Below are positions 21,751-32,456 of a stretch of DNA of 64,000 bases, in pieces; the stretch's first letter is position 1, and every line of letters starts with the position of its first letter. The notes below the pieces were generated by a model. The model had not been told where the DNA came from and did not search any database. It saw only the letters and a program-made list of their open reading frames with translations. This DNA comes from Achatina immaculata (taxonomy: Eukaryota; Mollusca; Gastropoda; Stylommatophora; Achatinidae). Position numbers and translations under genes: made by a program. Location: NCBI GenBank assembly GCA_009760885.1, contig CM019697.1:25062210-25126209 (forward strand), written 5' to 3'.

Positions 21751-22762
21751 AGTGCCTCAGTCTATCTATGATCTGAAGTGTTCTATCAATATCCCCCCAG
21801 TCTATCTATGATCTGAAGTGTTCTGTCAATATCCCCCCAGTCTATCTATGATCTGAAGCCTTCTATCAAGATAGTGCCCCAGTCTATGATCTGAAGCTTC
21901 TATCAATATACCCCCAGTCTATCTATGATCTGAAGCCTTCTATCAGTATCCCCCCAGTCTATCTATGATCTGAAGTGTTCTATCAAGATAGTGCCCCAGT
22001 CTATCTATGATCTGAAGCCTTCTATCAAGATAGTGCCCCAGTCTATCTATGATCTGAAGTGTTCTATCAAGATAGTGCCCCAGTCTATCTATGATCTGAA
22101 GCCTTCTATCAAGATAGTGCCCCAGTCTATCTATGATCTGAAGCTTCTATCAGTATACCCCCAGTCTATCTATAATCTGAAGCCTTCTATCAATATCCCC
22201 CTAGTCTATCTATGATATGAAGTGTTCTATCAATATCCCCCCAGTCTATCTATGATCCGAAGTGTTCTATCAAGATATTGCCCCAGTCTATCTATGATCT
22301 GAAACCTTCTATTAATATCCCCCCAGTCTATCTATGATCTGAAGTGTTCTATCAAGATAGTGCCCCAGTCTATCTATGATCTGAAGTGTTCTATCAAGAT
22401 AGTGCCCCAGTCTATCTATGATCTGAAGCCTTCTATCAAGATAGCGCCCCAGTCTATCTATGATCTGAAGCCTTCTATCAAGATAGTGCCCCAGTCTATC
22501 TATGATCTGAAGCCTTCTATCAAGATAGTGCCCCAGTCTATCTATGATCTGAAGCCTTCTATCAAGATAGCGCCCCAGTCTATCTATGATCTGAAGCCTT
22601 CTATCAAGATAGTGCCCCAGTCTATCTATGATCTGAAGCCTTCTATCAAGATAGTGCCCCAGTCTATCTATGATCTGAAGTGTTCTATCAAGATAATGCC
22701 CCAGTCTATCTATGATCTGAAGCCTTCTGTCAAGATAGCGCCCCAGTCTATCTATGACAAAA
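21751..22762. repeat. 40-42 bp minisatellite (AGTCTATCTATGATCTGAAG)
   Basis: About 24 units. Early units are about 40 bp with a CAATATCCCCCC spacer, later ones 42 bp with CAAGATAGTGCCCC. The 42-bp period keeps open both a plus frame (22360-22848) and a minus frame (22312-22791) of about 160 codons, which accounts for the repetitive peptides here. Confidence 0.95.
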
Positions 22763-22823
22763 AGAGAATTAGACCTCTCCTCTTTGTCCACCCATCCATC
22801 TTCAGTACCACGCTTCTGTACAG

Positions 22824-22955
22824 AACGTTAACGAACAGTTTAACATGATTTCTTTTCTTCTTTATCGGAAAAGGCCATTAGTCAGAAAGTGGAAATCATT
22901 TCAGCAACAGAGTGTACGTTTCAGCGCTGAAAGCCAGGATGAGGACAGCGCTTAG
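22824..22955 (+). CDS. Tentative terminal exon of an unidentified gene
   Basis: A possible acceptor (CTTCTGTACAG at 22813-22823) is followed by 43 open codons and a TAG. The peptide has a short hydrophobic patch (MISFLLY), then a basic segment (RKRPLVRKWKSF) and an acidic end (SAESQDEDSA). A second AG with a strong pyrimidine tract at 22872 could instead start the exon at 22874. If phase 0 is used it could in principle be an alternative last exon for the gene whose transmembrane exon ends at 7356, but nothing in the sequence proves this. It could also be a chance open stretch. Confidence 0.25.
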   Translation, partial: NVNEQFNMISFLLYRKRPLVRKWKSFQQQSVRFSAESQDEDSA

Positions 22956-23320
22956 TTTGAAAAGAACTTCTTATCGACCAAGATACGCGGCTCCTGCTAA
23001 TGTTACAAGTAAATGAAGTGTTTTATAAGAGAGAAGAGAGATATGAGAGAAGTAACTTCAGGTTAAAAGTGTTTAAAAGTCGTCTTACTAATGCTGATGA
23101 CATTTTTGTGATTTTGAATGTGAAGAGCTGTAAGGTTGTCCAGAGATTTGAAGTATCTGCTTTATGTTCAGGAAAGTATCAAAGTGTGATGGTGTAAGTT
23201 TTAGCAGAGAACTCGAGCACGTTAAAAAATGTAGAAATTGTTGACAGTTATAGCGGAGACATTTACATCTGAAAAATTATGACGCCAAAGTGAAATAGTC
23301 CCCACTTTCGTCAATATAGT
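22956..23320. other. Single-copy sequence, nothing firm
   Basis: A 65-codon plus-strand open frame at 23000-23197 has mixed composition and no recognised motif. I do not call it as a gene. Confidence 0.4.
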
Positions 23321-23356
23321 GGCTTCGTGTATGTGTGTGTGTATATATATATTGTG

Positions 23357-23413
<57 letters not shown>
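23321..23413. repeat. (TG)n/(TA)n microsatellite
   Basis: A short TGTGTGTATATATAT block, then about 54 bp of uninterrupted TA ending in a CACACACA flank. Confidence 0.95.
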
Positions 23414-23418
<5 letters not shown>

Positions 23419-23574
23419 TATTTATACATAAAAACTATTCGTAAGTAGTTAATGCGGAGATGTACACCGGAAGAAGTAGAATGCTTCATCAAGTAGTTCT
23501 ACATTCAGGCGTCTCTGATCTCTATTTGACCAAAAGTCCCAGCCGCTCACAAGTCAACGAAGACCACCAATCCA

Positions 23575-24853
23575 TTCATTCATTCATTCATTTGCATGTC
23601 CCTTGCGGAACTGCCTCCCAAACAACACTCCTGTAGGCCTCTCGGTTGTGAGCAAGATGGCCTGCTACTGTTGCATCCATTTCCAGATCGTCAACGATGT
23701 CTTACAGCCATCTTCGTCTTGGTCATCCTCTTTTTCTTTTTCCCATTATGTATCCTTCCAATACGGTCTTCTCTAAATTATCATGACGTTTAATATGTCT
23801 AAAATATTTCAGTTTTCTCTCTTTAATCCTCTTCACTAGCCAGCCTTCTTCAATATTAAGCTCTTGTAGTATATATATATATATATTTGTTCTTTTTTGT
23901 GTCCACGATATTTGGAGAACTCTTCTGTAGCATTTACATTCAAAGGCATTTATGTGTTTCTCAGCTGTTTTGTTAAGTGTCCAGGTCTCACAGGCATATG
24001 TTGCTATGGGAAAGATGCATGCCCTTAAAAATCTTATTTTTGTGGTTCTGTCTGCTCCTCTCCACAGATTCTTTATTTGTTTTACTTTCTGAAGAGCGAT
24101 AGATGTCCTCCTTTTAATTTCCCTCATTGTATCTCCATTACTAGTTAGTAGCGATCCAAGATATTCAAAACTCTCCACTTCTTCCAGTTTTTCCTCATTG
24201 ATACATATTTCAGTTGCCTTGTTTGTTTTGTCAGTTGTCATCAATTTAGTTTTCTTTGCATTAAGATAGAGGTTCTGCTCTTCGCTGTTCTTGCGGACTG
24301 ACATAATTAGTTTTTCCATTCCTTTTTGTGTTGTGGACAGCAATACTGTGTCATCAGCATATCTAATCTCTGGTATTTCATAACCTCCAACTGTTATGGC
24401 ATCGTAATATTCTTTGTCTACATCTTCTCTAACATTCCTCATTATATTTTCAGTATACAAGTTAAATAAGTAGGGTGACAATATGCACCCGTGACGGACC
24501 CCTTGTTTTATGTCAAACCAACTTGTTGTTTCACCATTTATTCTTACTGCTGCTTGTTGGTCTAGATACAGCAGTGATGTTAAGTGTATCAAATGTGTTG
24601 GAAATCCCATTTTTTCCATTATTTCCCAAAGTTTCTGGTGTTGTACACAATCAAATGCCTTTGAGTAGTCTATAAAGGATAAATATAGATTCACATTAAA
24701 CTCTCTGCATTTCTCTATTATTAATCTTAGATTGAATATATGATCTCTTGATCCTCTTCCTTGCCTGAAACCAGCTTGGACCATATTGACTTCTTCTTCT
24801 ATTTTCTTTCGAAGTCTACCCATTATGATTTTTAACAGAATTTTACTGGCAAA
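23575..24853 (-). mobile_element. RTE-type LINE, family A copy 1, 5'-truncated
   Basis: The minus strand encodes the reverse transcriptase palm to C-terminus of an RTE-like element. It ends in an (ATGA)n tail (read as ATTC repeats at the low-coordinate end). A 7-bp duplication, CAATCCA, flanks it at 23568-23574 and 24854-24860. The 5' break lies just upstream of ASKILLKIIMGRLRKKI. Two other copies of this family occur in the window (about 41378-44360 and 61638-61949). Confidence 0.85.
23723..24852 (-). CDS. Partial reverse transcriptase of LINE family A, open frame
   Basis: One frame is open across about 375 codons. Recognisable RT blocks are VQAGFRQGRGSRDHIF, YLSFIDYSKAFDCV (A motif), GVRHGCILSPYLFNLYTE (B motif) and the catalytic RYADDTVLL (C motif). 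The thumb and C-terminal zinc-ribbon-like part follow (YLGSLLTSNGDT, YACETWTLNKTAEKHINAFE, LVKRIKERKLKYFRHIKRHD). The endonuclease half is missing through 5' truncation, so it cannot mobilise itself. An ATATAT run gives NIYIYIL where the sister copy at 44 kb has NISIL, a microsatellite growing inside the coding sequence. The frame breaks near 23725, after GKRKRG. Confidence 0.85.
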
Positions 24854-24969
24854 CAATCCAAACATCACAAATGAAATGTCGGAGAATCACAGTAACATCG
24901 TGTAAAAGATCACGTGGTCTCAGCTACATGTAATCGAACTGACGATTTTTGACAATCGATGCAGCAATT

Positions 24970-25985
24970 AAGATCTAGAGAAACACACAGAGAGAGAGAG
25001 AGAGAGAGAGACACACACACACATACATAAAGAGAGACACATACATAAAGAGAGAGAGACACGCACAAAAAGAGAGACAGAGACACGCACAAAGAGAGAT
25101 AGAGACACACACAAAGAAATAGAGAGACATATAAAAAGAAAGAGACGAAGAGACACATACAAAGAGAGATAGAGAGACACACATACAAAGAGAGATAGAG
25201 ACACACACAAAGAGAGAAACACACACAAAGAGAGAGAGACAGACAGACACACACAAAGAAAGAGAGACACACAAGGAGAGAGACAGACACACAAGGAGAG
25301 ACAGACAGAGACAGACACACACAAAGAGAGAGAGACGGAGACAGACACACACAAAGAAAGAGAGACAGAGACAGACACACACAAAGAGAGAGACACACAC
25401 AAAGAGAGAGACAAAGACAGACACACACAAAGAGAGAGACACACAAAGAAATAGAGAGACATATAAAAAGAAAGAGACGAAGAGACACATACAAAGAGAG
25501 ATAGAGAGACACACATACAAAGAGAGATAGAGACACACACAAAGAGAGAAACACACACACACAAAGAGAGAGAGACAGACAGACACACACAAAGAAAGAG
25601 AGACACACAAGGAGAGAGACAGACACACAAGGAGAGACAGACAGAGACAGACACACACAAAGAGAGAGAGACGGAGACAGACACACACAAAGAAAGAGAG
25701 ACAGAGACAGACACACACAAAGAGAGAGACACACACAAAGAGAGAGACAAAGACAGACACACACAAAGAGAGAGACACACACAAAGAAAGAGAGACACAC
25801 ACAAAGAGAGAGACAAAGACAGACACACACAAAGAGAGAGACACACACAAAGAGAGAGACACACACAAAGAGAGAGACACACACAAAGAAAGAGAGACAG
25901 AGACAGACACACACAAAGAGAGAGACACACACAAAGAGAGAGACACACACAAAGAGAGAGTGACAGAGACAGACACACACAGAGT
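24970..25985. repeat. T-poor compound array of AGAGAGACACACACAAA-type units
   Basis: About 1 kb in which the plus strand is almost free of T. Short GAGA and CACA blocks combine into 16-24 bp units. A block of at least 90 bp (ATAGAGAGACATATAAAAAG onward) recurs about 332 bp later, showing a larger internal duplication. All three minus frames are open for more than 300 codons purely because of composition. Confidence 0.95.
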
Positions 25986-26518
25986 ATACGGCAGAGATCA
26001 CCAAGAATAGCGGAAAGACACTTTTGATTAAAAATACCAAGGCCCACGGAAACGATATGTAATAATGATTATGATTTATTTCCCTGCCTTATTCTTTAAC
26101 TATTGACTTTTTAAACTTCACTTGCTGACTGGTGCTGTGTGCACACATTTCTATATACTGTTGCCATGGTGTTAAGTGACGCTGATATTGTTAATGAACA
26201 TACTCTCAGCTGTTCAAAGGAATGCCAAATATTTACAGAATCTTTCACCGAATGGAGAACCGAGGGTTGACGTTTGTTTACACTGACTGATTGTAGTTTG
26301 TCTGGTATTTAGCACCTGCCACATGTTTGTTTACACAACTTGTTCGCTTCTCAGGTAAATTATTCAGCGTAGAACTCTTGTGAATGGAGTTAGCCATTTC
26401 GTTATGAAAACTCCCTCTGGTCTTGTCAGTGCCCAACTGCGTGGACTCTCCCTTGAACTCCCCCCTTCCCTCACAAATGTTTTCATGGCACATTTTTTTT
26501 TCTTTTCCTCAGTACAGC
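25986..26518. other. Single-copy sequence, nothing recognised
   Basis: No repeat, RNA or protein signal beyond short chance frames. Confidence 0.5.
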
Positions 26519-26700
26519 CTGCGTGGAACTTTGTAGATCCTGTCTCATGTTAGACAGAACAGCGTGTGTGGAACTTTGTAGATCCTGTCTCATGTTAGAC
26601 AGAACAGCGTGTGTGGAACTTTGTAGATCCTGTCTCATGTTAGACAGAACAGCGTGTGTGGAACTTTGTAGATCCTGTCTCATGTTAGACAGAACAGAGA
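26519..26700. repeat. 45-bp tandem repeat, four units
   Basis: Nearly perfect units containing GTGTGGAACTTTGTAGATCC and ATGTTAGACAGAACAG. Open on both strands because 45 is a multiple of three. Confidence 0.95.
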
Positions 26701-26889
26701 CCCTGTGAAAGAGGGATGGGTCGCTAGTTCATGTTCACATTTAGAAACAGAAAGCAAGGCTTTGTTTCACCGCTGTTCAGTGTAGTGTAAAAAAGTTATT
26801 TCAAAGCAGAAAATGTTTGTCTTTCTCAGTTTGCTCACGTGTTAAAGTGAAAGTCACTAGCCTTTCTCTGGTTTTACAGAAAATTTGTT

Positions 26890-27560
26890 GGATTTAGACG
26901 TAGGGATAGGAGAACGATAACTAGTACATTCATCAGGGATAGAGGGACTATAACTAGTACATTCATCAGGGATAGTGGGACTATAACTAGTACATTCATC
27001 AGGGATAGAGGGACTATAACTAGTACATTCACTAGGGATAGGAAAACGATAACTAGTACATTTTTTTCACTATAGATAGGAGAACGATAATCAGTCCATT
27101 CACTAGGGATAGAACTATAGCCAGTACATTCACTAGGGATAGAACTATAGCCAATACATTCACTAGGGATAGAACTATAGCCAATGCATTCACTAGGGAT
27201 AGAACTATAGCCAGTACATTCACTAGGGATAGAACTATAGCCAGTACATTCACTAGGGATAGAACTATAGCCAGTACATTAACTAGGGATAGAGGAAATA
27301 TTACTAGTACATTCATTAGGGATAGAGGAAATATTACTAGTACATTCACTAGGGGTAGAGGAAATATTACTAGTACATTCATTAGGGATAGAGGAAATAT
27401 TACTAGTACATTCACTAGGGGTAGAGGAAATATTACTAGTACATTCATTAGGGATAGAGGAAATATTACTAGTACATTCACTAGGGATAGAGGAAATATT
27501 ACTAGTACATTCACTAGGGGTAGGAGAATGATATCTAGGACATTCGTTAGGGACAGAGGG
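26890..27560. repeat. 29-33 bp minisatellite with three unit types
   Basis: All units share CTAGGGATAG and AGTACATTCA. The middle differs in blocks: GGGACTATAACT (26.9-27.05 kb), AACTATAGCC (27.1-27.28 kb) and GGAAATATTACT (27.28-27.52 kb), so the array grew in three homogeneous patches. Confidence 0.9.
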
Positions 27561-27706
27561 ACTATGACCGGCACATTCAGTGTGATTGTTTGATATTCTT
27601 TTACTGAAACTGATGAAGGTAACCCTCGAACTTTTCATATTTTCAGGTTAAATTTTCTACTTCCATCAGACTATATTCAGGAAACACCCGTACTTCTATT
27701 TTGGAT

Positions 27707-27787
27707 CCATCCATCCCATCCATCCATCCATCCATCCATCCATCCATCCATCCATCCATCCATCCATCCATCCATCCATCCATCCAT
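27707..27787. repeat. (CATC)n microsatellite
   Basis: About 20 uninterrupted tetranucleotide units. Confidence 0.95.
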
Positions 27788-28087
27788 ATTAAAAAAAACT
27801 TAAAGACGGCCACAAAAAGAACCACAAGATTCCCTCCCCCGCCCCGCAAATAAATTATCCCTCTTGCAACAGATAAAAACAGAATTAAAATAAGAAAAAA
27901 AATGTAAATCTAAAATATTACAATTAAAACCAAATTTAACTAAAACCGCAATGAGCTCTAAATTTTGCTTGTGTGACCAGATAGGATAGATCATTCAGAA
28001 AACGAGGTTAGAACCGAAGTCAGATCTCGGGTTGGGAATGGACAAGTGACCAACATAAAGACCTAGAGTGGAGCAAAGGAAGACGTT

Positions 28088-29447
28088 TCTCATGAGACTA
28101 CACCATAAAAGGACTGTGGCATGTACTTGTTAGACATCACCCTATGAGGACTGTGGCATGTACTTGTTAGACATCACCCTATGAGGACTGTGGCATGTAC
28201 TTGTTAGACATCACCCTATGAGGACTGTGGCATGTACTTGTTAGACATCACCATATGAGGACTGTGGCATGTACTTGTTAGACATCACCCTATGAGGACT
28301 GTGGCATGTACTTGTTAGACATCACCCTATGAGGAATGAGGCATGTACTTGTTAGACATCACCCTATGAGGACTGTGGCATGTACTTGTTAGACATCACC
28401 CTATGAGGACTGTGGCATGTACTTGTTAGACATCACCCTATGAGGACTGTGGCATGTACTTGTTAGACATCACCATATGAGGACTGTGGCATGTACTTGT
28501 TAGACATCACCCTATGAGGACTGTGGCATGTACTTGTTAGACATCACCCTATGAGGAATGAGGCATGTACTTGTTAGACATCACCCTATGAGGACTGTGG
28601 CATGTACTTGTTAGACATCACCCTATGAGGACTGTGGCATGTACTTGTTAGACATCACCCTATGAGGACTGTGGCATGTACTTGTTAGACATCACCCTAT
28701 GAGGACTGTGGCATGTACTTGTTAGACATCACCCGGTGGAGACTGTGGCGTGTGCTTGTTAGACATCACCCGGTGGAGACTGTGGCGTCCACGTGTTAGA
28801 CATCACCCGGTGGAGACTGTGGCGTCCACGTGTTAGACATCATCCGGTGGAGACTGTGGCGTGTACCTGTTAGACATCACCCGGTGGAGACTGTGGCGTC
28901 CACGTGTTAGACATCACCCGGTGGAGACTGTGGCGTGTACTTGTTAGACATCACCCTATGAGGACTGTGGCATGTACTTGTTAGACATCACCCAGTGGAG
29001 ACTTGGCGTGTGCTTGTTAGACATCACCCTATGAGGACTGTGGCATGTACTTGTTAGACATCACCCTATGAGGACTGTGGCATGTACTTGTTAGACATCA
29101 CCCGGTGGAGACTGTGGCGTGTGCTTGTTAGACATCACCCGGTGGAGACTGTGGCGTCCACGTGTTAGACATCACCCGGTGGAGACTGTGGCGTCCACGT
29201 GTTAGACATCACCCGGTGGAGACTGTGGCGTGTACTTGTTAGACATCACCCGGTGGAGACTGTGGCGTCCACGTGTTAGACATCACCCGGTGGAGACTGT
29301 GGCGTGTACTTGTTAGACATCACCCGGTGGAGACTGTGGCATGCACTTGTTAGACATCACCCGGTGGAGACTGTGGCATGCACTTGTTAGACATCACCCG
29401 GTGGAGACTGTGGCATGCACTTGTTAGACATCACCCGGTGGAGACTG
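28088..29447. repeat. 37-bp satellite, about 37 units, left part
   Basis: Units share TTGTTAGACATCACCC. The first half uses the variant CTATGAGGACTGTGGCATGT; the second half is mostly CGGTGGAGACTGTGGCG, often followed by TCCACGTG, which creates CACGTG palindromes. Marker variants recur 222 bp apart (six units). The array resumes at 30635 after an LTR-like insertion. Confidence 0.95.
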
Positions 29448-30546
29448 TGTTAATGTTCTCTAATTAACACCACTCTGTTCTGAATACTACCACTGTTATA
29501 CAGATAAAATGTTCTCTGTCTGTTTAAATTACAAAGCTTTTGGTTAAACCATCAGCACGTGATCTTTAATAGCTAGTACTTCGCATTGTGGCCGCTTCTA
29601 CGCCAGGTCGTCACCTCCCAAATGTCGGGAATAGGCACGGGCACCAGTTTAACACAGTTTTAGTTCATTTATATTGTTCATTATTATTGTTATTATTGAA
29701 TGTTCTATTATCATCACATCTCACCTTGGTACATCACACGTCGAAGTTTCACATACATGGCAATAGAAGTTTTCTCATGAACATTTCACTGATTCATTTT
29801 AATTTGACAAATAATATCAATATGATCAATACGTATAGCTGATAACTCACTTGTAATAATAGGCATAGGCAAGATTATACACATTTCATTATTTTCATCA
29901 TAGTAGCACGAAATCTCACAAAATCACAATATCATAATTCTCATAATTCTACAAGCAGTATTTAAGCAGCGTTCACAATATTCAGTAATACAAAAGCTCT
30001 TGGTAACAATTACTGTACGATCTCTTGCTACACTAGTTCAATCTAACACTATGTCTCTATCTCTACATTTCTCTTGCTGAATGCCTCTTCCCCTCCTCTC
30101 TGCGTCTCTCTCTCTTTCTCCTCCTCTCTCCTGAATCCTCTTCTGCTCTCCGCCGGCCTTCCTGAATCCTCCTCCCTTCTTTATATTCGTAAGTTCTGAC
30201 CACGCCAAAACCGGTCGCAACTGGCGTCTTCGCTTTAGTCTCTTTCATCTCCGTCGTCTAATTGTTACCTCCCATTAACAAGTCCACCATCTCTTTCATG
30301 TTACCTGCTTCGGGACCTAGTCCGTTCTCTGTTCAGTCTTTGATCTACTGGTCAATTGTTCCCCCTGGGCTACTGCATGTGCGCGCGAAGTCGCACCTCT
30401 AGAACCGGACCACTCTCACGATCTATCAGATCTATCGATACGGTTTTACCTTTGATCAGGTCTTTGAAGTACCGAGTATCCGTTCCTCGCTGCTCTAACT
30501 ATAACTTCTCTGCCCCCAATACATTCTTTATTCCTGATCATGTCAC

Positions 30547-30595
<49 letters not shown>

Positions 30596-30634
30596 TATAA
30601 TAACTATAATCATTACTTACAAGGCTATGCTACA
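29448..30634. mobile_element. Probable solo LTR (TG...CA, 4-bp ACTG duplication)
   Basis: The 1187-bp insert starts TGTTAATG and ends GCTACA, with ACTG on both sides (29444-29447 and 30635-30638). Removing it with one ACTG restores the interrupted unit GAGACTGTGGCG of the 37-bp satellite. TG...CA ends and a 4-bp duplication are the signature of LTR retrotransposon integration. No gag-pol sequence and no second LTR is present, hence a solo LTR. It contains an (AAT)n run at 30549-30594. Orientation and superfamily are unknown, though Gypsy-type elements commonly make 4-5 bp duplications. Confidence 0.7.
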
Positions 30635-30720
30635 ACTGTGGCGTCCACGTGTTAGACATCACCCAGTGGAGACTGTGGCGTCCACGTGTTAGACATCACC
30701 CAGTGGAGACTGTGGCGTGT
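30635..30720. repeat. 37-bp satellite, remainder after the LTR insertion
   Basis: Just over two units of the TCCACGTGTTAGACATCACC type, continuous in phase with 29447 once the insert is removed. Confidence 0.9.
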
Positions 30721-31083
30721 AGAAAGCCTTGTAATGAGAGAGTGCAAGATTTTAGTACGGGGAGTATGGGGAGGAGGCAGTGATAGACAGGGCTTCCAAG
30801 ATGTATGTGGTAAGATGAATGATGTAAGAGGGATATTGTAAGAGGAATGTTGTAGAGCGATGAGAAGGATGTTGTAAGAAGGATGTTGTAAGAAGGATGT
30901 TGTAAGAAGGATGTTGTAAGAAGGGTATTGGTGAATATTTCACAAAACCACGGGCCTGCTGCGTCCTGTTTTCTCTATCAGCTGTGTCCAGATCTCGTAA
31001 CCACACGTTACCACACGAGAATGCGCCGAGACCCGGCCGAGTTAGGTCCCTTGTGCTTACTTCTGTGCGATTATTTATTGTGT
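30721..31083. other. Short spacer with a 14-bp tandem repeat
   Basis: Units of AGGATGTTGTAAGA repeat about six times at 30826-30930. The remainder is single-copy with no feature seen. Confidence 0.7.
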
Positions 31084-31556
31084 TGTGATAAATTTATAAA
31101 CACTTGTTCTACATACAATATAAATATATAAAACTGTTGTTCTACATACAATATAAATATATAAAACTTGTTGTTCTACATACACTATAAATATATAAAA
31201 CTGTTGTTCTACATACAATATAAATATATAAAACTTGTTGTTCTACATACAATATAAATATATAAAACTTGTTGTTCTACATACACTATAAATTTATAAA
31301 AACTTCTTGTTCTACATACAATATAAATATATAAAACTGTTGTTCTACATACAATATAAATATATAAAAACTTGTTGTTCTACATACACTATAAATTTAT
31401 AAAAAAACTTATTGTTCTACATACAATATAAATATATAAAAACGTGTTCTTCTATATATACTATAAATTTATAAAAATATGTTCTACATACACTATAAAT
31501 TATAAATACTTCTTCTCCTACATACACTATAAATTTATAAATAATTGTTCTACATA
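31084..31556. repeat. 30-36 bp AT-rich minisatellite, left part
   Basis: About 14 units built on TGTTCTACATACAATATAAA followed by TATATAAAACT or TTTATAAAAACT. It continues at 36873 beyond the LINE insertion. Confidence 0.9.
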
Positions 31557-31599
31557 TCATCATCATCATCATCATCATCATCATGTACCATGCCGACTG

Positions 31600-32454
31600 G
31601 CGTCGCTCCTTCAGAGTGCACGATCCTTCATGCAGGCCATCAGCTCAGATGCTGATCTCCTCTCACACCATCCTATTAGACTGCCCAGTATCATTTCTCT
31701 TTGTCTTCCTCTTCTTCCCTCTATTTTCCCTGGTGTTATAATATTTTCAATGCTCCCTCTTCTCATTGCATGTCCTATGAATGTACATTGTCTCTCTCCT
31801 ATTTTTTTGACAAGATTTTTTGTCTCTCCAGCTCTTCTCATACATTCTTCATTAGTTATTTTTGCTGTCCAGAGAATTCGCAACATTCTTCTAATAAACC
31901 ACATTTCTACTGCTTCCAATGATTTTTGTGCAGACCTGCCTATTGTTCATGATTCACTTCCATATAACAAGATAGGTTCAAAATAGCATTTTAGGACTCG
32001 TTTTCTAACATTCTTTCAAAAGGATATGTTGGATAATATGTTTCTCATTCTCTGAAATGTAGTCTTTGCTTGGCCTGTTCTGTTCCTAATTTCTGTTCTG
32101 CATTGAATTTCTGCACCTGCTTTAGAGTAGTTCCGTTTAATTTTATACTGCATATTAGTCGATTCTGTTTCTTAGATATAACCATACTGTCTTTTTGATG
32201 TTTAAAGTAAGGCGTTTCTGTTCACTTCCTTTAGCGACTTTATCCAAGAGAATTTGCAGGTTTTGTTGGTTCTCAGCTATCAGTACTGTGTTGTCAGCAT
32301 ACCGAAGGTTGTTAATATTGTATCCTCCAATTTTTATACCTAGTTCTGTGATGATCGTTCTTAGAATATTCTCGCTGTACAGAGAAAAAAAGGTCTGGAG
32401 ATAGTACACATCCTTGTCGCACCCCTTGTTTTATAGGTTGATATTTTTCAGTTA
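31600..32454 (-). pseudogene. C-terminal reverse transcriptase of LINE B
   Basis: Continues the RT beyond the nested element: KQGVRQGC, SLYSENILRTIITELG, then LRYADNTVLIAENQQ, where the usual YADD is YADN. The C-terminus reads MEAVEMWFIRRMLRILWT, TFIGHAMRRGS and KIEGRRGRQREMILGS, closely resembling the ends of BovB-type RTE proteins, and finishes RHGT before the ATG-repeat tail. Confidence 0.75.
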
Positions 32455-32456
32455 CA

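Noticed and set aside
23000..23197. 65-codon plus-strand frame after the 42-bp array
   Set aside because: Ordinary length for chance in this composition, with no motif and no splice support.
24910..26047. Open minus-strand frames of 333-376 codons rich in Ser/Leu/Cys/Val
   Set aside because: All three frames are open at once because the strand lacks stop triplets; the DNA is a simple GAGA/CACA array with no start, splice or domain evidence.
28088..29447. CRISPR-like array of regularly repeated 37-bp units
   Set aside because: Repeats are head-to-tail with no unique spacers, and the window is animal DNA with introns and LINEs.
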